Shown here one piece after another: positions 17,439 to 25,900 of a stretch of 64,000 nucleotides of DNA. The position numbers and the translations under genes were made by a program. Within the stretch, counting starts at the first letter, position 1, and each line of letters opens with the position of its first letter. The notes under the pieces are model-generated. The model saw nothing but the letters and a program-made list of their open reading frames with translations, was not told the DNA's origin and ran no database searches. Where the stretch lies: NCBI RefSeq assembly GCF_018119405.1, contig NZ_JAGPWC010000017.1, forward strand, positions 1 through 64,000, in the 5' to 3' direction. This DNA is from Massilia sp. ST3. Its GTDB lineage: Bacteria > Pseudomonadota > Gammaproteobacteria > Burkholderiales > Burkholderiaceae_D.

Positions 17439-17696
17439 ATGAATTCCGAGCAAACCCTCGACCAAGTACGAACCCTCCTGACCGATGTGCTGAACCTCGG
17501 TCCCGCCGGCGCGGCGCTGGACGCCGGGTCCCCGCTGCTGGGCAGCCTGCCCGAGCTGGATTCGATGGCGGTGGTCACCCTCATCGGCGCGCTGGAAGAG
17601 CATTTCGGCATCGCCATCGACGACGACGACATCAGCGCCAGCACCTTCGCCACCCTCGGCAGCCTGGCCGCCTTCGTCGAGCAAAAAGCCGCCTAG
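17439..17696 (+). CDS. XrtA-associated acyl carrier protein
   Basis: An 85-residue carrier protein. ATG 17439 is chosen over ATG 17424 because GAAGGA lies seven bases upstream of it. The phosphopantetheine site is LPELDSMAVVTL, with Ser42 in the DS(M/L) motif; the acidic helix EEHFGIAIDDDDIS follows. It would carry the substrate activated by the AMP ligase and be modified by a 4'-phosphopantetheinyl transferase such as the AcpS at 47135. Its stop is followed with no gap by the ATG of the next hydrolase gene. Confidence 0.88.
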   Translation: MNSEQTLDQVRTLLTDVLNLGPAGAALDAGSPLLGSLPELDSMAVVTLIGALEEHFGIAIDDDDISASTFATLGSLAAFVEQKAA

Positions 17697-18569
17697 ATGA
17701 CAGCGCCGCGGGCCGAGCCGTTTTTCCTGAAGACGTCCGGCGGGCCTGGCGGGCCGCGTTTCTGCCTGTTCCATCCTCCCACCGGGCCGGCGCGCGCCGC
17801 CCTGCTCTACCTGCATCCCTTCGCCGAAGAAATGAACAAGTCGCGCCGCATGGCCGCGCTGGCGGCGCGCCGGCTGGCGGCTCAGGGCGTGGGCGTACTC
17901 CAGCTCGACCTGCACGGCTGCGGCGACAGCGGCGGCGAATTCGGCGATGCGCGCTGGGACGGCTGGAAGGACGACGTGCGGGCCGGCCTCGACTGGCTGC
18001 GCGCGCGCCTGGGCGTCGAACCGGGGTTGTGGGGATTGCGCCTGGGCGCCCTGCTGGCGCTCGACTACGCCGCCGGGGCCGTGGCGCCGCCGGCGCGCCT
18101 GCTGCTGTGGCAGCCTACGCTCGGCGGCGCGGCTTGCCTGACCCAGTTCCTGCGCCTGCGCCTGGCCGGCGAGCTGCTGCAGGACGGTCCCGCCGACGGC
18201 GCCGACAGCGCCGGCAAGGGCAAGGGTGGCAGCGAAGCCTTGCGTGCGCGCCTGCGCGCCGGCGAGACCCTGGAAATCGCCGGCTACGAACTGCACCCGG
18301 CGCTGGCGCTGGCGCTCGACGGCGTCGATGCCGGCAAGCTGCCCGCGCCGCGCTGCCCGGTCGACTGGTTCGAAGTGGTGGCCGAAAGCGGCCGCGCCGC
18401 GCCGCCGGCCGCCGCACGCGTGGCCGGCATGTGGCGCGACCAGGGTGCGGACTTGCGCCAGCAGGCCGTCGCCGGCCCGCAATTCTGGACCGCCCAGGAA
18501 ATCGAGGAAGCGCCCCTGCTGCTCGACGCCACCGCCGCCCTCTACCTGGAGAGCACCCATGCGCTATGA
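17697..18569 (+). CDS. XrtA-associated hydrolase 2 (alpha/beta-hydrolase fold)
   Basis: A 290-residue alpha/beta-hydrolase-fold protein of the exosortase A hydrolase 2 type (TIGR03101). ATG 17697 abuts the ACP stop. The oxyanion region is LLYLHPFAEEMNKSRRMAA and the strand-turn LQLDLHGCGDSGG is clear. The nucleophile elbow position reads GLWGLRLGALLALDYA: Arg stands where Ser is expected, so standard esterase chemistry looks unlikely and the protein may be a non-hydrolytic partner. It overlaps the next hydrolase gene by 11 bases. Confidence 0.82.
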   Translation: MTAPRAEPFFLKTSGGPGGPRFCLFHPPTGPARAALLYLHPFAEEMNKSRRMAALAARRLAAQGVGVLQLDLHGCGDSGGEFGDARWDGWKDDVRAGLDWLRARLGVEPGLWGLRLGALLALDYAAGAVAPPARLLLWQPTLGGAACLTQFLRLRLAGELLQDGPADGADSAGKGKGGSEALRARLRAGETLEIAGYELHPALALALDGVDAGKLPAPRCPVDWFEVVAESGRAAPPAAARVAGMWRDQGADLRQQAVAGPQFWTAQEIEEAPLLLDATAALYLESTHAL

Positions 18570-19404
18570 GGAACGCGCGATCGGCTTCGACTGCGGCGGC
18601 GACGCCCTGTTCGGCATCCTGAGCCTGCCCGCGGCGCCATCGGTATCCCGGCGCGGCGTGCTGGTCGTGGTCGGCGGGCCCCAGGTACGCACGGGCAGCC
18701 ACCGCCAGTTCACCTTGCTGGCGCGGGCGCTGGCCGCCGCCGGCACCCCGGTGCTGCGCTTCGACTACCGCGGCATGGGCGACAGCGAAGGCGCCATGCG
18801 CGGCTTCGACAGCGTGGACGAGGACGTGCGCGCCGCCATCGACCGCTTCCAGCAGGAAGTGCCCGGCCTGGAGGAAATCGTGCTGTGGGGCCTGTGCGAC
18901 GGCGCCGCCGCCGGCGCCCTGTACGCGCCGCGCGACGCGCGGGTCCGTGGCCTGGTGCTGCTCAACCCCTGGGTGCGCACCGATGAAGGCGCGGCGCGCG
19001 CCACCCTCAAGCATTACTACCGCGGCCGCCTGCTCGACGCGGGATTGTGGAAAAAGATCGCCAGCGGCCGCTTCGACCTGCTGGGCGCCGCCCGCTCCTT
19101 CGTCGGCGTGGCGCGCTCGGCCCTGCGTCCTCCCCAGGAGGCCGCGCAGTGCGGCGCGGCCCTGCCCGAGCGCCTGCATGCGTCGCTGTCGCGCTTCCCC
19201 GGCAAGGTGCTGGTGCTGCTGAGCGGGGCCGACCTGACGGCCCAGGAATTCTCGGTGGTGGCCGAGGCGCCGCACTGGCGCACCCTGCTGGCGACGCCGC
19301 GCTTCGCGCGCCGCACCCTGCCCAAGGCCGACCACACCTGCTCGCGCCGCGAATGGCATGAGCAGATGACGGCCTGGACGGCCGAGTGGCTGGCGGCCTG
19401 GTAG
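18559..19404 (+). CDS. XrtA-associated hydrolase 1 (alpha/beta-hydrolase fold, Cys nucleophile)
   Basis: A 281-residue alpha/beta-hydrolase of the exosortase A hydrolase 1 type (TIGR03100). Start at 18559 (MRYEERAIGFDCGGDALFG), overlapping the upstream gene. The segments VVVGGPQVRTGSHRQFTLLA and LRFDYRGMGDSEG match the family; the nucleophile elbow is VLWGLCDGAAAG, with Cys in place of Ser. The probable catalytic His is in KADHTCSRREW near the C terminus. A Cys nucleophile suits thioesterase or acyl transfer from the ACP. The gene appears complete; its TAG is followed directly by the long G/C run. Confidence 0.84.
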   Translation: MRYEERAIGFDCGGDALFGILSLPAAPSVSRRGVLVVVGGPQVRTGSHRQFTLLARALAAAGTPVLRFDYRGMGDSEGAMRGFDSVDEDVRAAIDRFQQEVPGLEEIVLWGLCDGAAAGALYAPRDARVRGLVLLNPWVRTDEGAARATLKHYYRGRLLDAGLWKKIASGRFDLLGAARSFVGVARSALRPPQEAAQCGAALPERLHASLSRFPGKVLVLLSGADLTAQEFSVVAEAPHWRTLLATPRFARRTLPKADHTCSRREWHEQMTAWTAEWLAAW

Positions 19405-19442
19405 GGGTTGGGGGGGGGCCCCCCCCCCCCGGGGGGGGCCCC
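19405..19442. repeat. G/C homopolymer blocks, probable assembly junction
   Basis: Directly after a TAG stop the sequence reads GGG TT and then nine G, twelve C, eight G and four C. Such nested, self-complementary homopolymer blocks are not seen elsewhere in the window and resemble poly-G read artefacts or a false join. The sequence resumes inside the coding frame of moeA with its first half missing. It should be treated as an unreliable join until read-through is shown. Confidence 0.75.
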
Positions 19443-19969
19443 GCCTCGACGCCACCCGCGCGGCGCTGCGCGACGCCGCGGCCGGCCACGACCTGGTCCT
19501 GACATCGGGCGGCGCCTCGGTCGGCGAGGAAGACCACGTGCGCGCGGCGGTCGCCGCCGAAGGCAGCATCGCCTTGTGGAAGATCGCCATGAAGCCCGGG
19601 AAGCCTTTGGCTTTCGGGTCCGTCGGAAGCGCCCATTTCCTCGGCCTGCCAGGCAACCCGGTGGCCGCCTTCATCGGCTTCCTGGTGTTCGCGCGCCCCT
19701 TCATCCTGCGCCTGCAGGGCGCGCGCGAGGTACGGCCGGCGCCGCTGATGCTGCGCGCCGATTTCCAGGTCGACCGTCCCGACCAGCGCCTGGAATTCCT
19801 GCGCGCGCGCGTCAACGCCGCCGGCGCGCTCGAACTGCTGCCGCACCAGGGCTCGGCCATCCTCGGCTCCGTGGTCGGCGCGGACGGCCTGGTGCTGCGC
19901 GCGCCCGGCCAGTCCATCGCGCGCGGCGACGCCGTCCCCTACCTGTCCTTCGCCTCCCTCCTCGCCTGA
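19442..19969 (+). pseudogene. moeA: Molybdopterin molybdenumtransferase MoeA, 5'-truncated
   Basis: About 175 C-terminal residues of MoeA, roughly two fifths of the usual length. The frame opens directly from the G/C run with RLDATRAALRDAAAGHDLVL, then LTSGGASVGEEDHV (molybdate/MPT-binding motif), MKPGKPLAFG and GLPGNPVAAF, which are the conserved MoeA motifs, and the beta-barrel domain IV to the stop at 19967-19969. MoeA inserts molybdate into adenylylated molybdopterin, needed for NarG downstream. The missing N-terminal domains most likely lie beyond a misjoined or collapsed sequence and the gene is probably intact in the organism; a true truncation is possible. Confidence 0.85.
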
Positions 19970-19989
19970 CACTCCCTAAGCCATTGTGA

Positions 19990-20034
19990 CTAGGCGTTCG
20001 CGCCGGCCTAGCCCATCCGGCGAGCCGTGCCTAG
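19990..20034 (+). promoter_or_regulatory. Three CTAG tetramers upstream of narK1
   Basis: CTAG occurs at 19990, 20008 and 20031 in the 163-base gap before narK1; the first two are 18 bases apart. Similar CTAG clusters precede narG and moaD in this window. No FNR-type TTGA-N6-TCAA site is seen in this gap. It could be a binding region for a nitrate-responsive regulator; this is inference. Confidence 0.35.
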
Positions 20035-20132
20035 GCCGATTCCTTTGCTGCGCTTCACCCTCCGGCGAATGGCCGGGCTGAGGCGCGCCCCGTAGGCTTG
20101 CAGGTATCGCGACCTACGACAAGGAGAATCAC

Positions 20133-21389
20133 ATGGGAACCGACAGGAGGCCGTTTTCGGTCCTCGCCAGCAGCACCTTCGCCTTCACGATCTGTTTCGC
20201 CATCTGGATGATGTTCGCGGTGCTGGGCATCCCGATCAAGACCCAGCTGGGCCTGAACGAGACCCAGTTCGGCCTGCTGGTCGCCACGCCGGTCCTGACC
20301 GGCGCCCTGACCCGGGTGCCTCTCGGGATCTGGACCGACCGCTTCGGCGGACGCATCGTCTTCTTCAGCCTGATGCTGGCCTGCGTGCTGCCGATCTGGC
20401 TGATCGGCTACGCCACCCAGTACTGGCATTTCCTGGCGCTCGGCCTGTTCGTCGGCCTGGCCGGCGGCTCCTTCTCGGTCGGCACGCCCTATGTGGCGCG
20501 CTGGTACAAGCAGGAGCGCCGCGGCTTCGCCATGGGCGTGTTCGGCGCCGGCAATTCGGGATCGGCCCTGACCAAGTTCGTGGCGCCCGCCATCATCGCG
20601 GCCTGGGGCTGGCAAGCCCTGCCCCAGTCCTACGCCGCCCTGATGCTCGGCACCGCCGTGCTGTTCTGGTTGTTCTCCTACTCCAACCCCTCGCACCGCA
20701 GCGCCGGCGGCTCCACCTTCAGCCAGCAGCTGGCGGTGCTCAAGGATCCGCGCGTGTGGCGCTACTGCCAGTACTACTCGGTGGTCTTCGGCGGCTACGT
20801 CGCGCTGGCCCTGTGGATGACCAAGTACTACGTCGGCGAATACGGCTTCGACCTCAAACACGCCGCCCTGCTGGCCGCCTGCTTCTCGCTGCCCGGCGGC
20901 GTGCTGCGCGCGCTCGGCGGCTGGATCTCGGACAAGTACGGCGCCTACAAGGTCACCTGGTGGGTGATGTGGGTGTGCTGGGTTTGCTTCTTCATCCTGT
21001 CGTATCCGCAGACCACGATGAGGGTGCAGACCGTCGACGGCGGCATGGACCTGGCGCTCGGCCTGGGCCCGGTCAGCTTCACCGTCCTCCTGTTCGTGGT
21101 CGGCGTGGCGATGGCGGTCGGCAAGGCCTCGGTCTTCAAGTTCATCGCCGACGACTTCAGCGACAACATCGGCGCCGTGTCCGGTGTGGTCGGGCTGGCC
21201 GGCGGGCTGGGCGGCTTCATCCTGCCGATCATGTTCGGCGCCATCGTCGACTTCACCGGCATCCGTTCCAGCTCTTTCATGCTTCTGTACGGCACCGTCT
21301 GCGTCTCGCTGATCTGGATGCACTACTCCTTCAAGCCGCAAGGCCTCGCTACCCCCGCCGGCGCCGCGCCGCTCAAGCGCGCGGCCTGA
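20133..21389 (+). CDS. narK1: Nitrate/nitrite transporter NarK1-type (MFS)
   Basis: A 418-residue major facilitator protein with twelve hydrophobic segments. ATG 20133 follows AAGGAG by six bases. Family marks are VTPVLTGALTRVPLGIWTDRFGGR-like loop 2-3 residues (RVPLGIWTDRFGGR), the nitrate signature GLAGGSFSVGTPYVARWY and, in the second half, GVVGLAGGLGGFILPIMFG. The NarK1 group is regarded as nitrate/proton symport at the inner membrane, supplying NarG at the start of respiration. It lies 33 bases before the second transporter and upstream of narGHJI. Confidence 0.9.
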   Translation: MGTDRRPFSVLASSTFAFTICFAIWMMFAVLGIPIKTQLGLNETQFGLLVATPVLTGALTRVPLGIWTDRFGGRIVFFSLMLACVLPIWLIGYATQYWHFLALGLFVGLAGGSFSVGTPYVARWYKQERRGFAMGVFGAGNSGSALTKFVAPAIIAAWGWQALPQSYAALMLGTAVLFWLFSYSNPSHRSAGGSTFSQQLAVLKDPRVWRYCQYYSVVFGGYVALALWMTKYYVGEYGFDLKHAALLAACFSLPGGVLRALGGWISDKYGAYKVTWWVMWVCWVCFFILSYPQTTMRVQTVDGGMDLALGLGPVSFTVLLFVVGVAMAVGKASVFKFIADDFSDNIGAVSGVVGLAGGLGGFILPIMFGAIVDFTGIRSSSFMLLYGTVCVSLIWMHYSFKPQGLATPAGAAPLKRAA

Positions 21390-21422
21390 TGCGATTCAAC
21401 CTAACCTGACTGGAGAAACAAC

Positions 21423-22799
21423 GTGAGCCGCTATCTCATCTCGACCTGGGAACCCGAGGTTCCCGCTTTCTGGCAAAGCCGGGGCAAGTCCACGGCCAAC
21501 CGCAACCTGTGGATCTCGATCCCCGCCCTGATGCTGGCCTTCGCGGTCTGGATGGTGTGGAGCGTGGTGGTGGTCAACCTGCCCAACATCGGCTTCACCT
21601 ACAGCACCAACCAGCTGTTCTGGCTGGCCGCCGTGCCCGGGCTGTCGGGCGCCACCTTGCGCATCTTCTATTCCTTCATGGTGCCGGTGTTCGGCGGCCG
21701 CAAGTGGACCGCCATCTCCACCGCCTCGCTCCTGATCCCGGCGGCCGGCATCGGCTTCGCGGTGCAGGACCCGTCCACCGGCTACCCGACCATGCTGTTG
21801 CTGTCCCTGCTGTGCGGCTTCGGCGGCGGCAACTTCGCCTCCTCGATGGCCAACATCAGCTTCTTCTTCCCCAAGTCGCAGAAGGGCTACGCCTTGGGCA
21901 TGAACGCCGGCCTGGGCAACCTGGGCGTGTCTGCGGTGCAGTTTGTGGTGCCCCTGGTGATCACCGCCGCGGTGTTCGGGGGCGATCCGCAGACCTGGAT
22001 CAAAGGTGAAGAAACGAAGCACATGTGGCTGCAGAACGCGGGCTTCATCTGGGTTCCGTTCATCGCCGTGACCGCGATCGCCGCCTGGTTCGGCATGAAC
22101 GACCTGGCCTCGGCCAAGGCCTCCTTCGCCGAGCAGGCCGTGATCTTCAAGCGCAAGCACAACTGGCTGATGTGCTGGCTGTATGTGGGCACCTTCGGCT
22201 CCTTCATCGGCTACTCGGCCGCCTTCCCGCTGCTGACCAAGACCCTGTTCCCGGACGTGAACCCGCTGCAGTACGCCTTCCTCGGCCCGCTGGTCGGCGC
22301 CCTGGCGCGCGTGGCCGGCGGCTGGATCTCCGACCGCCTGGGTGGCGCCGTGGTCACCCTGTGGACCTTCGTCGCCATGATCGCCGCGGTGCTGGGCGTG
22401 CTGCACTTCCTGCCCGCCGCCGGCACGGCCGGCAGCTTCTGGGGCTTCTTCTGGATGTTCATGGTCCTGTTCGCCTGCACTGGCGTGGGCAACGCTTCTA
22501 CCTTCCGCATGATCCCGGTGATCTTCCTGACCCTGCACCAGCGCGCCTGCGCCGGCAAGCCGGCCGCGATCCAAGCCCAGGCCGTCGCCAACGCCAACAA
22601 GGAAGCGGCCGCGGTGCTGGGCTTTACCTCGGCGGTGGCTGCTTACGGCGCCTTCTTCATCCCGAAGAGCTACGGCACCTCGATCGCCCTCACCGGCGGC
22701 CCGGGCGCGGCCCTGTGGTGTTTCATCGGCTTCTACACCACCTGCATCGCCATCACCTGGTGGTGCTATGCGCGCAAGGGCGCCGAGATGCCCTGCTAG
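21423..22799 (+). CDS. narK2: Nitrate/nitrite antiporter NarK2-type (MFS)
   Basis: A 458-residue major facilitator protein. Start codon is GTG at 21423, with GGAG eight bases upstream. Twelve hydrophobic segments; nitrate signatures include LCGFGGGNFASSMANISFFF and GPLVGALARVAGGWISDRLGG. An amphipathic N-terminal stretch (SRYLISTWEPEVPAFWQSRG) precedes the first membrane span, as in NarK2 proteins. This group is viewed as nitrate/nitrite exchange, exporting nitrite made by NarGHI. Tandem NarK1-NarK2 before narG is usual in nitrate-respiring beta- and gammaproteobacteria. Confidence 0.9.
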   Translation: MSRYLISTWEPEVPAFWQSRGKSTANRNLWISIPALMLAFAVWMVWSVVVVNLPNIGFTYSTNQLFWLAAVPGLSGATLRIFYSFMVPVFGGRKWTAISTASLLIPAAGIGFAVQDPSTGYPTMLLLSLLCGFGGGNFASSMANISFFFPKSQKGYALGMNAGLGNLGVSAVQFVVPLVITAAVFGGDPQTWIKGEETKHMWLQNAGFIWVPFIAVTAIAAWFGMNDLASAKASFAEQAVIFKRKHNWLMCWLYVGTFGSFIGYSAAFPLLTKTLFPDVNPLQYAFLGPLVGALARVAGGWISDRLGGAVVTLWTFVAMIAAVLGVLHFLPAAGTAGSFWGFFWMFMVLFACTGVGNASTFRMIPVIFLTLHQRACAGKPAAIQAQAVANANKEAAAVLGFTSAVAAYGAFFIPKSYGTSIALTGGPGAALWCFIGFYTTCIAITWWCYARKGAEMPC

Positions 22800-22809
22800 T
22801 TCCAAATGA

Positions 22810-22885
22810 CTAGTCGGCCTAGTCCCAATGCGGGACCGGGACCGACTTCCTGCGAATACTCAACCGGGAGCCCGGATCCTACACT
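22810..22885 (+). promoter_or_regulatory. narG upstream region: paired CTAG and -10-like TACACT
   Basis: Two CTAG tetramers at 22810 and 22819 (9-base period, each followed by TC) lie about 60-70 bases upstream of TACACT (22880-22885), a 4-of-6 match to a -10 hexamer. The same CTAG-N5-CTAG unit occurs upstream of moaD. No FNR palindrome is seen in the 155-base gap. Function is inferred from position and recurrence only. Confidence 0.35.
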
Positions 22886-22954
22886 GGCTCCAGCTGCACG
22901 CACCGTAATTCTGAATGCGCCCCGCCCCCTGGCGGGCGCACCGATGGAGAAACC

Positions 22955-25900
22955 ATGAGCCACTTTTTGGACCGCCTGAAGTTCTTCGGCACCCCCAAGC
23001 AAACCTTTTCGAACGGCCACGGCGCCGTCGTCCAGGAAGACCGTACCTGGGAAAACGCTTACCGCCAGCGCTGGCAGCACGACAAGATCGTGCGTTCGAC
23101 CCACGGCGTCAACTGCACCGGCTCGTGCAGCTGGAAGGTCTACGTCAAGAACGGCCTGATCACCTGGGAAACCCAGCAAACCGACTACCCGCGCACCCGC
23201 CCCGACCTGCCCAACCACGAGCCGCGCGGCTGTCCGCGCGGCGCCAGCTATTCCTGGTACGTGTATTCGGCACAGCGCGTCAAGCACCCGATGGTGCGCG
23301 GCCGCCTGATGCAGATGTGGCGCGAGGCGCGCATCACCCGCGATCCCGTAGGCGCCTGGGAGTACATCAGCCAGGACCCGGAGCGCGCCCGCAGCTACAA
23401 GTCGGTGCGCGGCCAGGGCGGCTTCGTGCGCGCCAGCTGGGACGAGGTCAACGAGATCATCGCCGCCGCGAACGCCTTCACCATCAAGAAGTATGGCCCG
23501 GACCGCATCATCGGCTTCTCGCCGATCCCGGCCATGTCGATGGTCAGCTACGCCGCCGGCACCCGCTACCTGAGCCTGATCGGCGGCGTCGCCATGAGTT
23601 TCTACGACTGGTACTGTGACCTGCCGCCGTCCAGCCCGCAGGTCTGGGGCGAACAGACCGACGTGCCGGAATCGGCGGACTGGTACAACTCGACCTACCT
23701 GATGGTGTGGGGCTCGAATGTGCCGATGACCCGCACCCCGGACGCCCACTTCTACACCGAGGTGCGCTACAAGGGCACCAAGACCGTCGCCGTGTCCTCG
23801 GACTTCGGCGAGATGGCCAAGTTCGGCGACATCTGGCTGGCGCCCAAGCAGGGCACCGACGCCGCGCTGGCGATGGCCATGGGCCACGTGATCATGAAGG
23901 AGTACCACGCTACCGGCAAGTCGGCCTACTTCAACGCCTACGCCAAGCAGTACACCGACTTCCCCATGCTGGTCCTGCTCAAGGAACGCGACGGCACCCT
24001 GGTGCCCGACTACTTCCTGCGCGCCTCCCACCTGGCGAACAGCCTGGACGAAACCAACAACCCGGAGTGGAAGACCCTGGTGCTCGACCAGGCCAGCGGC
24101 CGCATCGTCGCGCCGAGCGGCTCGATCGGCTTCCGTTGGGGAGAATCCGGCAAGTGGAACCTGGAACAGAAGGAAGGCACGAGCGGCGCCGCCATCGACC
24201 CGCAGTTGTCCCTGATCGAGGCCAATGACGGCGTGGTCCCGGTCGGCTTCCCGTACTTCGGCGGCAAGGACGCCGACGACCTCCTGCTGCGCAACGTGCC
24301 GGTGAAGAGAATCTCCCTGGCCGACGGCAGCGAAGCCCTGGTCACCACCGTGTTCGACCTCTCGATGGCCAACTACGGCGTCGACCGCGGCATCTGCCCG
24401 AACGCGGCGAAGAGCTACGAGGACGACGTCCCGTATACCCCGGCCTGGCAGGTCAAGCACACCGGCGTCAAGGCCGCCGACGTGATCACCGTGGCGCGCG
24501 AGTTCGCCGACAACGCCGACCGCACCAGGGGCAAGTCGATGGTCATCGTCGGCGCCGCGCTGAACCACTGGTACCACATGGACATGACCTACCGCGGCAT
24601 CATCAACATGCTGATGATGTGCGGCTGCATCGGCCAGAGCGGCGGCGGCTGGGCCCACTACGTTGGCCAGGAAAAGCTGCGTCCCCAGACCGGCTGGACC
24701 CCGCTCGCCTTCGCGCTCGACTGGAACCGTCCATCGCGCCAGATGAACTCGACCTCCTTCTTCTACGCCCACACCAGCCAGTGGCGCCACGAGAAGCTGC
24801 ACACCGACGAGATCCTCTGCCCCACCGCCGACGGCGAACTGGGCGAGATGTCCCTGATCGACTTCAACGCCAAGGCCGAGCGCATGGGCTGGCTGCCGTC
24901 CGCGCCTCAGCTCGAGACCAATCCGCTCGAGGTGGTGCGGGCGGCCGAAGCCGCCGGCCAGGATCCGGTCAAGTACGCGGTCGAGCAGATCAAGACAGGC
25001 AAGCTGAACTTCTCCTGCGACGACCCGGACAACCCCGCCAACTTCCCGCGCAATATGTTCGTGTGGCGCTCCAACATCCTGGGCAGCTCGGGCAAGGGCC
25101 ACGAATACTTCCTGAAGTACCTGCTGGGCACCCAGAACGCCCTGATGAGCGACGAGGACGAGTGCATCAAGCCGCGCGACATCAAGGTGCGTCCGGCCGC
25201 CGAGGGCAAGCTCGACCTGCTGGTGGTGCTGGACTTCCGCATGTCCACCACCTGCCTGTACGGCGACATTGTGCTGCCGACCGCCACCTGGTACGAGAAG
25301 GACGACCTCAACACCTCGGACATGCACCCTTTCATCCACCCGCTGTCGGAAGCCGTGCAGCCGCTGTGGCAGTCGAAGTCGGACTGGGAGATCTACAAGG
25401 GCATCGCCGCCAAGTTCTCGGAGATCGGCGGCGCCTACCTGGGCACCGGCAAGGACCTGGTGCTGACCCCGCTGATGCACGACACCCCGGGCGAACTGGG
25501 CCAACCCTTCGATCCCAAGGACTGGCGCGCCGGCGAGTGCGAGCCGATCCCGGGCAAGACCATGCCGGCCATGACGGTGGTCGAGCGCAACTTCGCCGAC
25601 GTCTACAAGAAGTACACCTCGGTCGGCCCGCTGCTCGAGAAAGCGGGCAACGGCGGCAAGGGCATCGGCTGGAAGACCGAACACGAGGTCGAGATCCTGC
25701 GCGGCATCAACCGCACGGTGCTCGAGGAAGGCGTATCCAAGGGCCAGCCGCGCCTCGATACGGCGATCGATGCCGCCGAGATGATCCTGTCGCTGGCGCC
25801 CGAGACCAACGGCCACGTGGCGGTCAAGGCCTGGGACGCGCTGTCCAAGATCACGGGCCGCGACCACACCCACCTGGCGATCCCGCGCGAGCACGACAGC

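Noticed and set aside
19408-19989. A 193-codon frame starting in the G/C run
   Set aside because: It is out of frame with MoeA, begins with a translated homopolymer and has the composition of a shadow frame.
20035-20132. FNR box before narK1
   Set aside because: No TTGA-N6-TCAA or close variant is present in the gap; only CTAG tetramers recur.
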